Shown: positions 36,517 to 46,248, numbered from the stretch's first letter. The stretch: 64,000 nucleotides of DNA from Hyphomicrobium sp. (GCA_019751875.1 JAIEMV010000002.1:124001-188000), one strand, 5' to 3'. The notes: generated from the sequence alone by a model not told the origin. Program-made: numbers and translations.

Positions 36517-39500
36517 ATGGCGTTCAACCTTTCCGAAACGGCGGTTCGCAATCCGGCGGTCGTATTGTTCTTCATCATTGCCACCGGCCTGAGCGGCTTG
36601 TGGGCGTATGTGAACCTCGGACGTGCCGAAGATCCAAACTTCACGATCAAGACGATGATCGTACAGGCCGCATGGCCGGGTGCGACGGCGGATAATGTGC
36701 AGCGCTTGGTAGCCGAGCCGCTTGAAAAGCGGCTGCAGGAGATGCCGGAACTCGACTACGTGCGCACCTATTCCCGCCCGGGGCAGGCGGTGATGCAAGT
36801 GCAGTTGAAGGACAACGTGCAAGGGCGCGCGGCGTCTGATGCTTGGTATCAAGTGCGCAAGAAACTTGGCGACAGCCGCATCGATCTCCCAAGTGGCGTT
36901 TTTGGGCCTTTTTTCAACGATGAATACGGCGACGTCTTCTCCGCCGTATATATGCTGACGGGTGATGGGGCGTCGCGCGCCGACCTGAAGCGGCAGGCCG
37001 AAGTGCTGCAGCGTGCGCTATTGCGCGTCCCGAACGTGGCTAAGGTGGTACTCGTTGGCGACGTGCCCGAGCGCATCTACGTTGAAATCAGCTATCGCAA
37101 GCTCGCGACCCTCGGCATTCCGGCACAAACGATTTTCAGCGCCATCGGCGAACAGAACGTGATGTCGGCGGCCGGCGCAATCGACACAGACGCCGATCGG
37201 ATCGCTATTCGCGTCAGCGGAGGGTTCACGGACGAGGAGGCGATCCGGGCCGTTCCGGTGGAAGCCGGCGGGCGAACGTTTCGTCTGGGCGATATCGCCG
37301 AAGTCCGGCGTGGATACGAGGATCCGCCGGCGTTTCTGGTGACCCATCTCGGCAAACCGGCGGTCGGCGTGGCTGTCTCTATGGCCGAAAATGCGAATGT
37401 GCTGCAGCTTGGACGTGCGCTTGAAGGCGCGGTGGCAGCCGTGCGGCCGGACATTCCGCTCGGCATCGATATCGAGCAAATCGCCGATCAACCGCGAGTC
37501 GTCGAAGAGTCAGTCGGTGAGTTCTTGACCTCGTTCGCCGAAGCCTTGGCCATCGTTCTCGTCGTCAGCTTTTTCTCGTTGGGAGCCCGCGCGGGAATCG
37601 TAGTGGCACTCTCCGTCCCTCTGGTTCTCGCCATTGTCTTCGTGGTTATGTTTGCGAGCGGCATGAACCTCGACCGGATCACACTCGGCGCTCTCATCAT
37701 TGCTCTTGGCCTCTTGGTGGACGATGCGATCATCGCCGTTGAAATGATGGTGGTCAAAATTGAGGAGGGCTTCGATCGGCTGCGGGCGGCTGCCTTTGCA
37801 TGGAATTCGACGGCGTTTCCAATGCTGACAGGCACGCTCGTGACGGCGGCGGGGTTCTTGCCCGTCGGCTTCGCAAGATCGACGGCCGGTGAATATGCGG
37901 GCAACATCTTTTGGGTCGTTGGCCTAGCTCTCATTGTCTCGTGGATCGTGGCGGTTACTTTCGCGCCATACCTTGGGACGCGTATTCTTGCTGAGGGCGC
38001 TGCTGCTGGGCACGGCGCTCACGCTTACAACGGCCGTGTCTATCGAGCCCTGCGCTCCACGGTGAACTGGTCGATCCGGAGGCGGTGGCTCGTTATCTCA
38101 GCAACGATCGCGAGTTTCGCGGCCGCAGTTGCCGGCATGGCATTTGTTCAACAACAGTTTTTTCCGACATCCTCGCGCCCGGAACTCTTCATCGAAGTTC
38201 GCATGCCGGAGGGTTCATCTATAGAGGCGACCGCAAAGGCGGCGGCGCTAGCCGAGAAGCTTTTGGCTGGCGATGACGATGTGGTGACCTACACGACGTA
38301 CGTCGGACAGGGATCGCCGAGGTTCTTTCTGGCCCTTAATCCGCTGCTGCCCAATCCGAGTTTCGCCCTCACAGTAATTGTCACGAGAAATGCCGAAGCG
38401 CGAGAGCGTCTCTTTGCGAAGCTTGAATCAGCGATTACCGATGGAGCCGTGCCGCAGGCCCGCGTCCGTATCGATCGACTGAACTTCGGCCCACCAGTTG
38501 GCTTCCCCGTTCAGTTCCGCGTTGTCGGCGAAGATCCAAAGAAGGTCCGTGAGATTGCACATGAGGTATTAGCCATTATGCGTTCCGAGCCGCGCGCAGT
38601 TGATCCTCAGTTGGAGTGGAATGAGCAGGCAAAGACGATCACGCTCGACATAGATCAGGATCGGGCGCGCGCATTTGGCCTCAACTCTGCTCAGGTTTCG
38701 CAGACGCTGCAGACACTCTTGTCGGGTGCCACTGTCGCGGAGTATCGCGAGGGGACCGAGAACATTGACGTGATGGTGCGGGCGGTGTCGAGCGAGCGCC
38801 TTGACCCCGGCCGAATTTCTGATCTGACGGTACTGGCGCGGAATGGACAAGCGATCCCGCTCTCCCAGGTTGCGACGATCCGCTATGGATTCGAGGAGCC
38901 CATTCTGTGGCGGCGCAATCGCGAGCTCAATCTGACCGTTCGATCCGATGTGGCGCGCGGCGTGCAACCACCGACTGTCACGGCGGCTTTGGTGCCGAAG
39001 ATTGCTGCATTGTCGGCTCGTCTTCCGCCAGGATACCGGATCGATACCGGCGGCGCAGTCGAAGAAAGTGAAAAGGCGAACGCCGCGCTTTTCAAGATCT
39101 TCCCCGCCATGTTTGCGGTCATGCTCACGATCCTCATGCTGCAGTTACGGAGCTTTTCGAAGCTGTTCCTCGTTTTCTCGACCGCGCCTCTCGGACTGAT
39201 CGGGGCGGTCGCGGCGCTTCTCGCATTTAACGCGCCGTTTGGCTTCGTGGCGTTGCTTGGCGTGATAGCGCTGGCAGGAATGATCATGCGCAACACAGTG
39301 ATCCTCGTCGATCAGATCGATCACGATCGCGCGGCAGGTCTGCCGGCATGGGAGGCAGTCGTGGAGAGTACGGTACGGCGCGCCCGCCCCGTTGTGCTGA
39401 CCGCGCTCGCCGCGATCCTGGCGATGATCCCGCTAGCGCGAAGCGTCTTCTGGGGACCTATGGCAGTCAGCATGATGGGAGGTCTGCTGGTTGCGACGAT

Positions 39501-39630
39501 TCTAACGCTCGTCTTTTTGCCGGCTCTCTACGCTGCCTGGTTCCGGATAAAGCCCACCGAGGAGGCGAGACCAGCCCTTACAGAGACGGCCGGCTTCCCG
39601 AAACTGCGAACATTGGAGGCTGCGGAGTGA
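36517..39630 (+). CDS. RND efflux permease (HAE1-like)
   Basis: 1037 aa with the twelve-helix RND layout. N-terminal helix and the porter domain begin FNLSETAVRNPAVVLFFI; GLLVDDAIIAVEMM (about 403-416, helix 4) has the Asp pair of proton relay; the second half repeats FGFVALLGVIALAGMIMRN in helix 10. No second pump subunit follows. It uses proton motive force to export drugs, dyes or other amphiphiles. Its TGA overlaps the GTG of the next small gene. Confidence 0.94.
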   Translation: MAFNLSETAVRNPAVVLFFIIATGLSGLWAYVNLGRAEDPNFTIKTMIVQAAWPGATADNVQRLVAEPLEKRLQEMPELDYVRTYSRPGQAVMQVQLKDNVQGRAASDAWYQVRKKLGDSRIDLPSGVFGPFFNDEYGDVFSAVYMLTGDGASRADLKRQAEVLQRALLRVPNVAKVVLVGDVPERIYVEISYRKLATLGIPAQTIFSAIGEQNVMSAAGAIDTDADRIAIRVSGGFTDEEAIRAVPVEAGGRTFRLGDIAEVRRGYEDPPAFLVTHLGKPAVGVAVSMAENANVLQLGRALEGAVAAVRPDIPLGIDIEQIADQPRVVEESVGEFLTSFAEALAIVLVVSFFSLGARAGIVVALSVPLVLAIVFVVMFASGMNLDRITLGALIIALGLLVDDAIIAVEMMVVKIEEGFDRLRAAAFAWNSTAFPMLTGTLVTAAGFLPVGFARSTAGEYAGNIFWVVGLALIVSWIVAVTFAPYLGTRILAEGAAAGHGAHAYNGRVYRALRSTVNWSIRRRWLVISATIASFAAAVAGMAFVQQQFFPTSSRPELFIEVRMPEGSSIEATAKAAALAEKLLAGDDDVVTYTTYVGQGSPRFFLALNPLLPNPSFALTVIVTRNAEARERLFAKLESAITDGAVPQARVRIDRLNFGPPVGFPVQFRVVGEDPKKVREIAHEVLAIMRSEPRAVDPQLEWNEQAKTITLDIDQDRARAFGLNSAQVSQTLQTLLSGATVAEYREGTENIDVMVRAVSSERLDPGRISDLTVLARNGQAIPLSQVATIRYGFEEPILWRRNRELNLTVRSDVARGVQPPTVTAALVPKIAALSARLPPGYRIDTGGAVEESEKANAALFKIFPAMFAVMLTILMLQLRSFSKLFLVFSTAPLGLIGAVAALLAFNAPFGFVALLGVIALAGMIMRNTVILVDQIDHDRAAGLPAWEAVVESTVRRARPVVLTALAAILAMIPLARSVFWGPMAVSMMGGLLVATILTLVFLPALYAAWFRIKPTEEARPALTETAGFPKLRTLEAAE

Positions 39631-39923
39631 TTTGGCTCGAGAGAAACTGGAGCGCAGCAGCCAGCACAATCGACGAAGTGCCATGGATGCGACGCCTGTC
39701 GGCAAAGTTGCGTCTCTGGGGACATGCCCTCGCCGGAATAGATGATCCTCTAGGCGAAAGCCTCGGCAATTTGGAGGAACGAGTCCATCGGCTGGAATGC
39801 CAAGTGGAGAAGTTACGCGGGCCGCCATCAGCGAATGCTGTTACCGCGGAGACCATGTCGAATTCTGTGCTGCTGCAAAAGCACGAAAGCACTTCCTGTC
39901 TACGCGCGAAGGATCTCGGGTGA
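39627..39923 (+). CDS. Small hypothetical protein coupled to the RND pump
   Basis: 98 aa, not recognised. GTG overlaps the RND stop (GTGA), so translation is coupled. The middle (GNLEERVHRLECQVEKL, about 49-65) predicts a short amphipathic coiled coil; the N-terminus has WLERNWSAAASTIDEVPWMRRL, possibly a membrane-surface helix. No signal peptide. It may be an accessory subunit. The reading frame that continues upstream inside the pump gene is a shadow. Confidence 0.55.
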   Translation: MIWLERNWSAAASTIDEVPWMRRLSAKLRLWGHALAGIDDPLGESLGNLEERVHRLECQVEKLRGPPSANAVTAETMSNSVLLQKHESTSCLRAKDLG

Positions 39924-39975
39924 GGATCATCGCAAACACGAACACTGCCAAACCATACAAACACAACCGAGGGAC

Positions 39976-40827
39976 ATGGAAATGCTTGCAATACCTGGCT
40001 GGGAGCCCAAGAAACTGCACCTTTCAGACAAGCTGACGCTCCGGTATGTAAAGCTCGGCGAAGGGCCGCCTCTCGTGCTCCTTCATACGCTTCGTACGCA
40101 ACTCGAGTACTTCCGTGACTTGGCGCCTCTTCTTGCCAAGACATACACGGTCTACGCTGTCGACCTTCCGGGTTTCGGCTATTCGACAATCGATCCATCC
40201 GCGCCATTGGACGAGCCCTATTTCCGTAAAGCAGTCGTCGGGTTTCTTAAGTCGCTCGATCTTCGAGACGTGACCATAGCAGGAGAATCCATCGGCGCTG
40301 TACTTGCGTTGACGGCCGCTACTGAAGTGCCCGAGCGTATTCGTGCAGTTTATTCCTTGAACACCTACGACTATGACACGAAATTCGGTGATGGCGTCCG
40401 CCGGGGCAACTGGTTTGCCAACGTCATCTTTGCCGGTCTGCAAATACCCGTCTTCGGTCCGGTGGCCGGAGCCCTTGAGAATCGCTTCGTTCTCAAAAAA
40501 ATCCTGAGTGGCGGCTTTGCGGATCCCAAAAAACTGCCCCCCGATCTCCTGACCGAGTTCTCCGCTGTCAGCCGCCAGCCGAATTACAGGCGTGGCGCCC
40601 GGAAAGTCTTTCTGCAATGGCGTTCTTGGCCCAAAGCCCGAGAGCTCTACTCGTCAGTCAAAGCTCCGGTAACACTGATCTACGGCGACAAGGATTGGTC
40701 TCACATCCCTGATCGGGAGCGCACGAAGGCAGCTTGTAAGAATGCACGCATGTTCACGCTGCCCAATGCCGGTCACTTCTCAGCTCTCGAAAGTCCAAGA
40801 TCGATAGCTGAAACTATCTTGTCGTGA
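39976..40827 (+). CDS. Alpha/beta hydrolase
   Basis: 283 aa. Core motifs: LVLLHTLRTQLEYFRDLAPLL (oxyanion region), VYAVDLPGFGYS (about 58-69), nucleophile elbow IAGESIGAVLAL (about 102-113), acid in LIYGDKDW, and His in NAGHFSALESP. The Ser-Asp-His triad is complete. ATG at 39976 was used; GAGGGA lies before it. It lies 72 bp before a ketoacyl-ACP synthase in the same direction and could act on its thioester product. Substrate unknown. Confidence 0.85.
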   Translation: MEMLAIPGWEPKKLHLSDKLTLRYVKLGEGPPLVLLHTLRTQLEYFRDLAPLLAKTYTVYAVDLPGFGYSTIDPSAPLDEPYFRKAVVGFLKSLDLRDVTIAGESIGAVLALTAATEVPERIRAVYSLNTYDYDTKFGDGVRRGNWFANVIFAGLQIPVFGPVAGALENRFVLKKILSGGFADPKKLPPDLLTEFSAVSRQPNYRRGARKVFLQWRSWPKARELYSSVKAPVTLIYGDKDWSHIPDRERTKAACKNARMFTLPNAGHFSALESPRSIAETILS

Positions 40828-40899
40828 TCCTGAAGTCGCAACGCAGAACACAGCGTTGAAGAACCTCAGATGCGGCTGGCTCAGTAACAGGATTGCAGG

Positions 40900-42138
40900 A
40901 TGGTTTCCACTTCCACTCGGGTGGTTGTCACTGGACTTGGCGTTGTTACACCCATCGGAACAAGCGTTGAGGAGTTTTGGGAAGCTTGCCGCGTGGGCAA
41001 AACTGGGATCGGTTCCCTCTCCGGATTTCCGCTAGATGACTTGAAGATCACTATAGGTGCACAAGTCTGGGACTTTGACCCTAAGAAGCGGCTCCATGGA
41101 TCGCGACGGGACAAGATTATCACCTACGCCGATCGCTATTCGTGGTTTGCCGCAACCGCAGCGGCTGAGGCCGTGAAGCAGTCCGGGCTTCAAGTTCCAT
41201 TCGCAGATGGGTACCGGGCCGCATGTATTATCGGATCTGGTGCGGGCGGGCTCGTTACTCTCGAGAATGGCTACAGAGACCTCTTTATTCACAAGAAACG
41301 CGCAACACACCCTCTGACGCTCCTCCGATTTATAGGATCCTCAGCAGCAGCTCATGTCGGAATCGAATACGGGGTAAAGGGACCCACATTTGCAACATGC
41401 AGCGCCTGCTCGACTGCCGCTCATGCTATTGGGCTAGGGCGCGATCTCATACGGTCCGGGCTAGTGGACGTCGCCATTGTTGGCGCCTCCGAGAGCGCCA
41501 TAAATTACGGCACCATGAAGGCTTGGCAGGCGTTGCACGTGCTCTCGCCGGAAGGGTGCTTTCCATTTAGCGCTAAGCGCAATGGCACGGTGATTGGAGA
41601 AGGCGCCGGTGTGCTGGTCCTCGAAAGTGAATCTCACGCAAGGCAGCGCGGCGCTAAAATGCTCGCGGAGCTAATGGGCTTCGGTATGACGTCCGACAGC
41701 AAGGATATGGTCAATCCTGATATCGAAGGGCCAAGTGAGGCTATGCGTCTTGCCTTGACTGACGCTGGGCTCGACGCATCGGACATCGACTATCTAAATG
41801 CCCACGGCACCGGCACTGTCATCAACGATCGCAATGAAACGAACGCCATAAAACGCGTCTTCAAAAATCAGGCTCAACACCTCGCGATTTCGTCGACCAA
41901 GTCGATGTACGGGCACCCGCTTGGTGCAGGTGGCGGCATAGAGGCTATTGTGTGCATCAAGTCTATCGGGGACCACTGGGTACCGCCAACGGTCAATCTG
42001 CATGAGGCTGATTGTGAATGCGATCTGGATTACGTCCCGAACAAGGGCCGTGATCAGCGCGTAACCTACGCCATGTCGAATTCATTTGCGTTTGGCGGCT
42101 TCAATACCGTTCTGGTGTTTGGTCCAGCGCCAATGTGA
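40900..42138 (+). CDS. Beta-ketoacyl-ACP synthase (KAS II / FabF-like)
   Basis: 412 aa thiolase-fold condensing enzyme. Catalytic residues in order: Cys170 in TCSACSTAAHAIG, His302 in NAHGTGT, Lys334 in SSTKSMYGHPLGAGG and His339. It condenses malonyl-ACP with an acyl-ACP. No acyl carrier protein, ketoreductase or dehydratase gene is near, so it is not part of a full fatty-acid cluster; it may be a NodE-like or secondary-metabolite KAS. It sits beside the ebo genes, on the opposite strand. Confidence 0.92.
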   Translation: MVSTSTRVVVTGLGVVTPIGTSVEEFWEACRVGKTGIGSLSGFPLDDLKITIGAQVWDFDPKKRLHGSRRDKIITYADRYSWFAATAAAEAVKQSGLQVPFADGYRAACIIGSGAGGLVTLENGYRDLFIHKKRATHPLTLLRFIGSSAAAHVGIEYGVKGPTFATCSACSTAAHAIGLGRDLIRSGLVDVAIVGASESAINYGTMKAWQALHVLSPEGCFPFSAKRNGTVIGEGAGVLVLESESHARQRGAKMLAELMGFGMTSDSKDMVNPDIEGPSEAMRLALTDAGLDASDIDYLNAHGTGTVINDRNETNAIKRVFKNQAQHLAISSTKSMYGHPLGAGGGIEAIVCIKSIGDHWVPPTVNLHEADCECDLDYVPNKGRDQRVTYAMSNSFAFGGFNTVLVFGPAPM

Positions 42139-42266
42139 TGCGAAGCATTTGCTAGCAGGGCCCCTCTGAAAGGGAGTGACATCGCTAAGCAATCTGGAAA
42201 CGCTTGTCCGTAAGTCAACTGGGCGACCAACCTAGACGGCAGAGGCTCTGCTAGCGGCTGCCGTTC
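42139..42266. other. Short intergenic region after the KAS gene
   Basis: Contains the KAS 3' end and the stop of a small minus-strand gene. No terminator with a clear T-run was seen. Confidence 0.3.
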
Positions 42267-42446
42267 TCACGCGCCAAACGCGCCCGCGAATTTAAGCACC
42301 AGCGCCAGTAACACCGCTCCCACGAGTCCGCCGACGAAGATCATGCGCTGCGTCCGTGTGCGCAGGATAATCTGCCCCTGCCGCGCTTTCTCGGCGGGGT
42401 ATTTTTTCGGGGGCGCGGGCTGCGGGGGCCCTTCACGGACAGGCAC
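42267..42446 (-). CDS. Small membrane protein (59 aa)
   Basis: Too short for most gene finders. The N-terminal 30 residues are Pro/Lys/Arg-rich, with KARQGQIILRTRTQRMIFV; one transmembrane helix follows (about 36-52, VGGLVGAVLLALVLKFAG). The ARQG-ILRTR pattern is one I associate with small single-pass proteins of Hyphomicrobiales, sometimes mis-named peptide ABC transporter permease. The GTG start has AAAGGAG six bases before it. No obvious operon partner; function unknown. Confidence 0.7.
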   Translation of the reverse strand: MPVREGPPQPAPPKKYPAEKARQGQIILRTRTQRMIFVGGLVGAVLLALVLKFAGAFGA

Positions 42447-42684
42447 GGCGAACTCCTTTGACCATGCAACCGCTCGATGCGCAGTCCGGTTCCAACCGGC
42501 TCCCGGAACGAATAGCGGCCGCCCTGTTTGCCTGAGTTTTTCTCTTGTCCGCTTCGTCGCTGGGTTGTCCGGACGGGTTTCGTGACATCATCGTCTCCTG
42601 GTCTATTGCGCCACCTCAAGGTTTGCAGGCAACGCTTCGCGCCTCGCTTTCCACGTCACTTCGAGGCATAAGACTTCAACTAGA

Positions 42685-43569
42685 TCATAGACTGCGCGGG
42701 TTCTGCCCACCCCGGAGAATAGTATTGCCTTCAAAGCACCGAGTCTGATCAGGAGACTGTAACGAGAGCCAATCAGCTTCGTCAAATTGGCCACTCTGTC
42801 CGTAGACCGAGAGAGCGTTTCTGTACGTCACGAGCTCAATTGCGTCATCTGCAATGCCATGCTGCGCCAAGAGAGCAGCGGTCTTAGCAACCGCCAACGG
42901 GTCGGAGATGCCCCAGTCGCAGGCGGAATCAACTATAAGCCGTTCAGCCCCGTATATTTGAACGATATCCACCATCCGCTCAGACGTCATTTTGGAGTGG
43001 GGATAAATGGAGAAGGCCGCCCAAAAGCCGCGATCCTTCACCTCTCTAACGGTTTCTTCATTGACGTGATCAATAACGACCATTTCTGGCGGCACGCCGT
43101 GCTCGCGTATGACATCCATCGATCGCGAGGCACCTCGCTTCTTGTCGCGGTGTGGCGTATGGATCATGACTGGCAAATTCAGTTCGAGGGCCAAATCGAG
43201 CTGCCGGCGAAAATAGAGATCTTCAGCCTCGGTCTGTTCGTCGTACCCGATCTCACCTATTGCAACAACGCCGTCCTTTACCGCATACACCGGAAGAATT
43301 TCCATCACTGCTTCAGCCAGGTCTCTATTGTTAGCCTCCTTAGAATTGAGACCTATTGTACAATAATGAAAAATTCCGAACTGGCTGGCGCGAAAGCGCT
43401 CAAAACCCAGGATATGCGACAGGTAATCCTGATAACTACCCGCGTTCGTCCGAGGCTGACCGATCCAGAAAGCCGGCTCTATCACAGCAACAATTCCAGC
43501 CTTTCGCATGTTTGCGTAATCATCAGTAGTTCTTGAGATCATATGCGCGTGAGGATCGATGAAGGGCAC
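42685..43569 (-). CDS. eboB: TatD-like hydrolase, EboB-type
   Basis: 294 aa amidohydrolase/TatD-type TIM barrel. N-terminal metal ligands in FIDPHAHMISRT, a Glu ligand in AIGEIGYD, His in MIHTPH and VIDHVN, and Asp in LIVDSACDW. It begins GTG with AAAGGAG before it. It is last of four minus-strand genes (eboE, eboC, eboA, eboB). In the described ebo cluster EboB is the TatD-like member. Its chemical reaction is not known to me. Confidence 0.85.
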   Translation of the reverse strand: MPFIDPHAHMISRTTDDYANMRKAGIVAVIEPAFWIGQPRTNAGSYQDYLSHILGFERFRASQFGIFHYCTIGLNSKEANNRDLAEAVMEILPVYAVKDGVVAIGEIGYDEQTEAEDLYFRRQLDLALELNLPVMIHTPHRDKKRGASRSMDVIREHGVPPEMVVIDHVNEETVREVKDRGFWAAFSIYPHSKMTSERMVDIVQIYGAERLIVDSACDWGISDPLAVAKTAALLAQHGIADDAIELVTYRNALSVYGQSGQFDEADWLSLQSPDQTRCFEGNTILRGGQNPRSL

Positions 43570-43590
43570 GGGCGTATCTCCTTTTTGTCG

Positions 43591-44466
43591 TCAAGACAGC
43601 TGATCCCAAGCGACCCGTCCGGCGGTGATGGCATCAGCGATATTTGGTTTGGTGCGCAAGAGCGTTTGAGCTTGAGGAAGAGAGCTTGCAGTCAGGGCTA
43701 GCGCCGCGGCTCTACAGTCTTTTTGCTCCGGGCTGTTGAGCACCCGCCCAATATCCTCCAGATCCGCAATTCTTAGAAACGGCCCCACGCAGCGCCAGAG
43801 TTCAAAAGCGACTTCACGGTGAGCAGCCCATCGCTCGTGAGCGTAGTCAATGAGAGTGCGCGCGAGGTCAGGGTTTGCGCGAGCGTCGAGACCGACGATG
43901 GGGGCAAGCCGACTGCCGATGAACAGCGCCTTTAAAACCATTTGATTACATTGCTGCTGATTGAATGTCTCGTATGGATAAGGGTTCCTATGGGCAACCG
44001 CTTCAAAAATGGGTTGAACCGCTGAACGAATGCCTTCCGTCGCGTGCGGTAGAACGTCTGACGGGTATGGAAAGAGAGGCAATGCCTGCAAAAGCGCGAC
44101 CTGTTCTCCGATTTCTCCGGTTCTGAAGACAGCATCAATGAGCGATTGAAAGCGGTCCGGCGCATGGCCGGCAGCATCAAGGACAATAAGAGTTCTTGCA
44201 GTCTGGTCAGTGGTCCAGGCACTCAAGTCAATGCCAGGGCGTACAGCCCGTGCCTCATGCACCTCCGCGTTGCTTAGCACGAGTGGATTTCGACCAACGC
44301 GGCGCGGCGCAATTGCTATCATCGCTGCGCACGTTGAGAGGCTGAAATCGCTCCTGTTGTGTTGCAATCCCGAAGTTAGCCATTGCATGGCTTCGCCAGA
44401 TAGTCGCCTATCGAGCAGTCTCCGCAAATTCGAGCATCTCTTTTCGAGCATCAGCTCAAGGGACAT
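43591..44466 (-). CDS. eboA: EboA family protein
   Basis: 291 aa, no catalytic motif recognised. Residues about 160-235 carry NPYPYETFNQQQCNQMVLKALFIGS and RTLIDYAHERWAAHREVAFELWRCVGPF, the most conserved parts of EboA family metabolite-traffic proteins. It looks helical and soluble. GGAGG lies before the ATG at 44466; a longer frame upstream was not used. It follows eboC by 17 bp and precedes eboB by 21 bp. The group is linked elsewhere to scytonemin precursor traffic; its job here is unknown. Confidence 0.85.
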   Translation of the reverse strand: MSLELMLEKRCSNLRRLLDRRLSGEAMQWLTSGLQHNRSDFSLSTCAAMIAIAPRRVGRNPLVLSNAEVHEARAVRPGIDLSAWTTDQTARTLIVLDAAGHAPDRFQSLIDAVFRTGEIGEQVALLQALPLFPYPSDVLPHATEGIRSAVQPIFEAVAHRNPYPYETFNQQQCNQMVLKALFIGSRLAPIVGLDARANPDLARTLIDYAHERWAAHREVAFELWRCVGPFLRIADLEDIGRVLNSPEQKDCRAAALALTASSLPQAQTLLRTKPNIADAITAGRVAWDQLS

Positions 44467-44483
44467 ATTTCCGTCCTCCAGAG

Positions 44484-45329
44484 TCACGATCCCGGCACAT
44501 ATCTCTGCGCAGCTAGAGTCAAAGCAAAGCAGCCAAAGCACAGAAACCCGACTTGCGGCGACCCGGAACTGCTTGCAAGCGCAGCGTCATTGAGCGCGAT
44601 AACTGCAATCAAAGTTCCGACGGCCCCGGATAACGGCGCAAGCGCCTGATGAACTCTCCAGAGCGCTAGGAGAATGACCGAAGCGGCAGTGATACCGGAC
44701 AAAAGCGTCATTGCTCCGATTGGAGCCCACGTCAGCGCAAGTCCTGCGGGTACAAAGAGAAGCGGAATGGCCCATCGCGAGTCGATCCGATTCTCAGTCT
44801 CGTCTCTGGCCAGAATGGTGAGAGCCACGACGTAAATTAATAGGACCACGGCTCCAAGCACTACGGTATCAGAAGCACCACTGCTCAAAGCGAGTGCTGT
44901 GACGATGTAAACAATGGCCCGGCAGGCTCCCATAATAACGGGGGCCAGCGGATTGTCCCGATGCCATGCGTTGTATGACAACACCGCTCCAGCCAGCGCA
45001 ATGCCTGCAAGCCCGCTCGCAGTCCCGAAATACGCGAGAACGCTACAGCCTGCGACGAGCAGGATACCGCCGCCGGTCCATGCAAACGCAACCGGCACAC
45101 GACCTGATGGCAGTGGCCGGCTCGGCCGCACGATTTTATCGTGTTCCAGATCGCAGGCGTCATTCAGAAACATTCCTCCCGTGTAGAGCAACGACACGGC
45201 GCCCATGATAAGTATAGTCTCGGAACCAAGAGGCGCAGCGCTGAGAGCTGTCGCAGCCAGTACATTACTCCATACGGTGGGCAGGTTTGAAAAGCGGCCG
45301 AGCCGTAAGATCTCGCCCAATTCAATCAT
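44484..45329 (-). CDS. eboC: UbiA-family prenyltransferase, EboC-type
   Basis: 281 aa, eight to nine hydrophobic segments. The aspartate-rich motif is FLNDACDLEHDKIVRPSRPLPSG (about 60-82), the first UbiA site, and the second is RDETENRIDSRW. UbiA enzymes move a prenyl chain to an aromatic acceptor; here the position in the cluster identifies EboC. The ATG overlaps the eboE stop (ATGA), so the two are coupled. Membrane-bound. Confidence 0.87.
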   Translation of the reverse strand: MIELGEILRLGRFSNLPTVWSNVLAATALSAAPLGSETILIMGAVSLLYTGGMFLNDACDLEHDKIVRPSRPLPSGRVPVAFAWTGGGILLVAGCSVLAYFGTASGLAGIALAGAVLSYNAWHRDNPLAPVIMGACRAIVYIVTALALSSGASDTVVLGAVVLLIYVVALTILARDETENRIDSRWAIPLLFVPAGLALTWAPIGAMTLLSGITAASVILLALWRVHQALAPLSGAVGTLIAVIALNDAALASSSGSPQVGFLCFGCFALTLAAQRYVPGS

Positions 45330-46234
45330 GACGCTAACTTTGTATGCACCCATTTCAACTCGCGCGCGATTTGCGAAGCCAAATCTCCTTGAAGCAATTG
45401 GGGTAGAGAACTCCAGGTATACGTTTCAACTTCGAGGTGCGATGTGATGGCTCGCTTACTGACGATAGCGAGTGCTTTGCAAAGAAGATCCTGGGTTGTC
45501 TGCAAAGGTCCGAGTCGATCGGCATAAAGCGGTATGTGACAGTGAACCCGCCACTCGGCTTCTACCAAACTTCGGCAGTCGCAAGCGAGCGCATCCGGCA
45601 GATCTTTATAATGTCTTATGCCAGCGCTATCTAAAATCGCGGTTTGATGTAGGTATACTCCTTCATTGAACGCGGATAGCGCAGCGAGAGTTATCGGCGA
45701 AGGCTCAGTGACCTTGAGTGCAGAACTGAGCTGCATCTTGAGAATGCGAATGCCTGAATTAATGACTTCATCGATGCTGGAAGCGATGTCTTCAAACGCG
45801 ACGGCCGCATGGCAAACATCGACGCATAGCCCGATGTGGCGCCGAATGGCGTCCTCCGCCTCACGTGAATTGAGCCCCGTTCCGTCAGCGAAAGTTGCCA
45901 GCGAGGCTTTAGTGAATAGCCAATCTTCCAGGAAGCGGATGGCTCCGCGTGTCGTCTCGATGAAACATGCAGGCTCTGGCTCGATAGCAAGAGTAATGAC
46001 TCGAGTGGTCCGTTGTGCGAGTAACTGAAGATGGATTGCACACGCGAGAAAGTGGTCCCTCATCCGCTGAACGTCGACCACTCCCTTGACGTGAGATTGG
46101 AAAGCGCCTGGTACCGCGCTTATGCTCGCTTCATGATGCTCTGGAATAAGTTTGGCAAGAATATCAGCAACCCTACACGTGTAGCGTAGCCGTTTCGGGT
46201 CTCGCCAATCTGGATCGTAGACCCTCTCCTTCAC
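45326..46234 (-). pseudogene. eboE: eboE-type TIM-barrel gene, 5' truncated
   Basis: 302 codons from GTG to stop. The frame starts within KERVYDPDWRDPKRLRYT, which in full EboE proteins (near 390 residues in memory) lies about 90 residues from the N-terminus. Upstream, an in-frame TGA comes only seven codons before the GTG, and no frame nearby encodes the missing segment. The remainder, including LAIEPEPACFIETT and GLCVDVCHAAVAFED (metal-site TIM-barrel motifs), is intact. It could be a re-started shorter enzyme, but no ribosome site precedes the GTG. See the junction finding. Confidence 0.75.
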
Positions 46235-46248
46235 GCGCCGGCCGTTAA

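Noticed and set aside
42341-42619. 92-codon minus-strand ORF overlapping the 59-aa gene
   Set aside because: Arg-rich; it is out of frame with the small membrane protein, which has the better ribosome site and helix.
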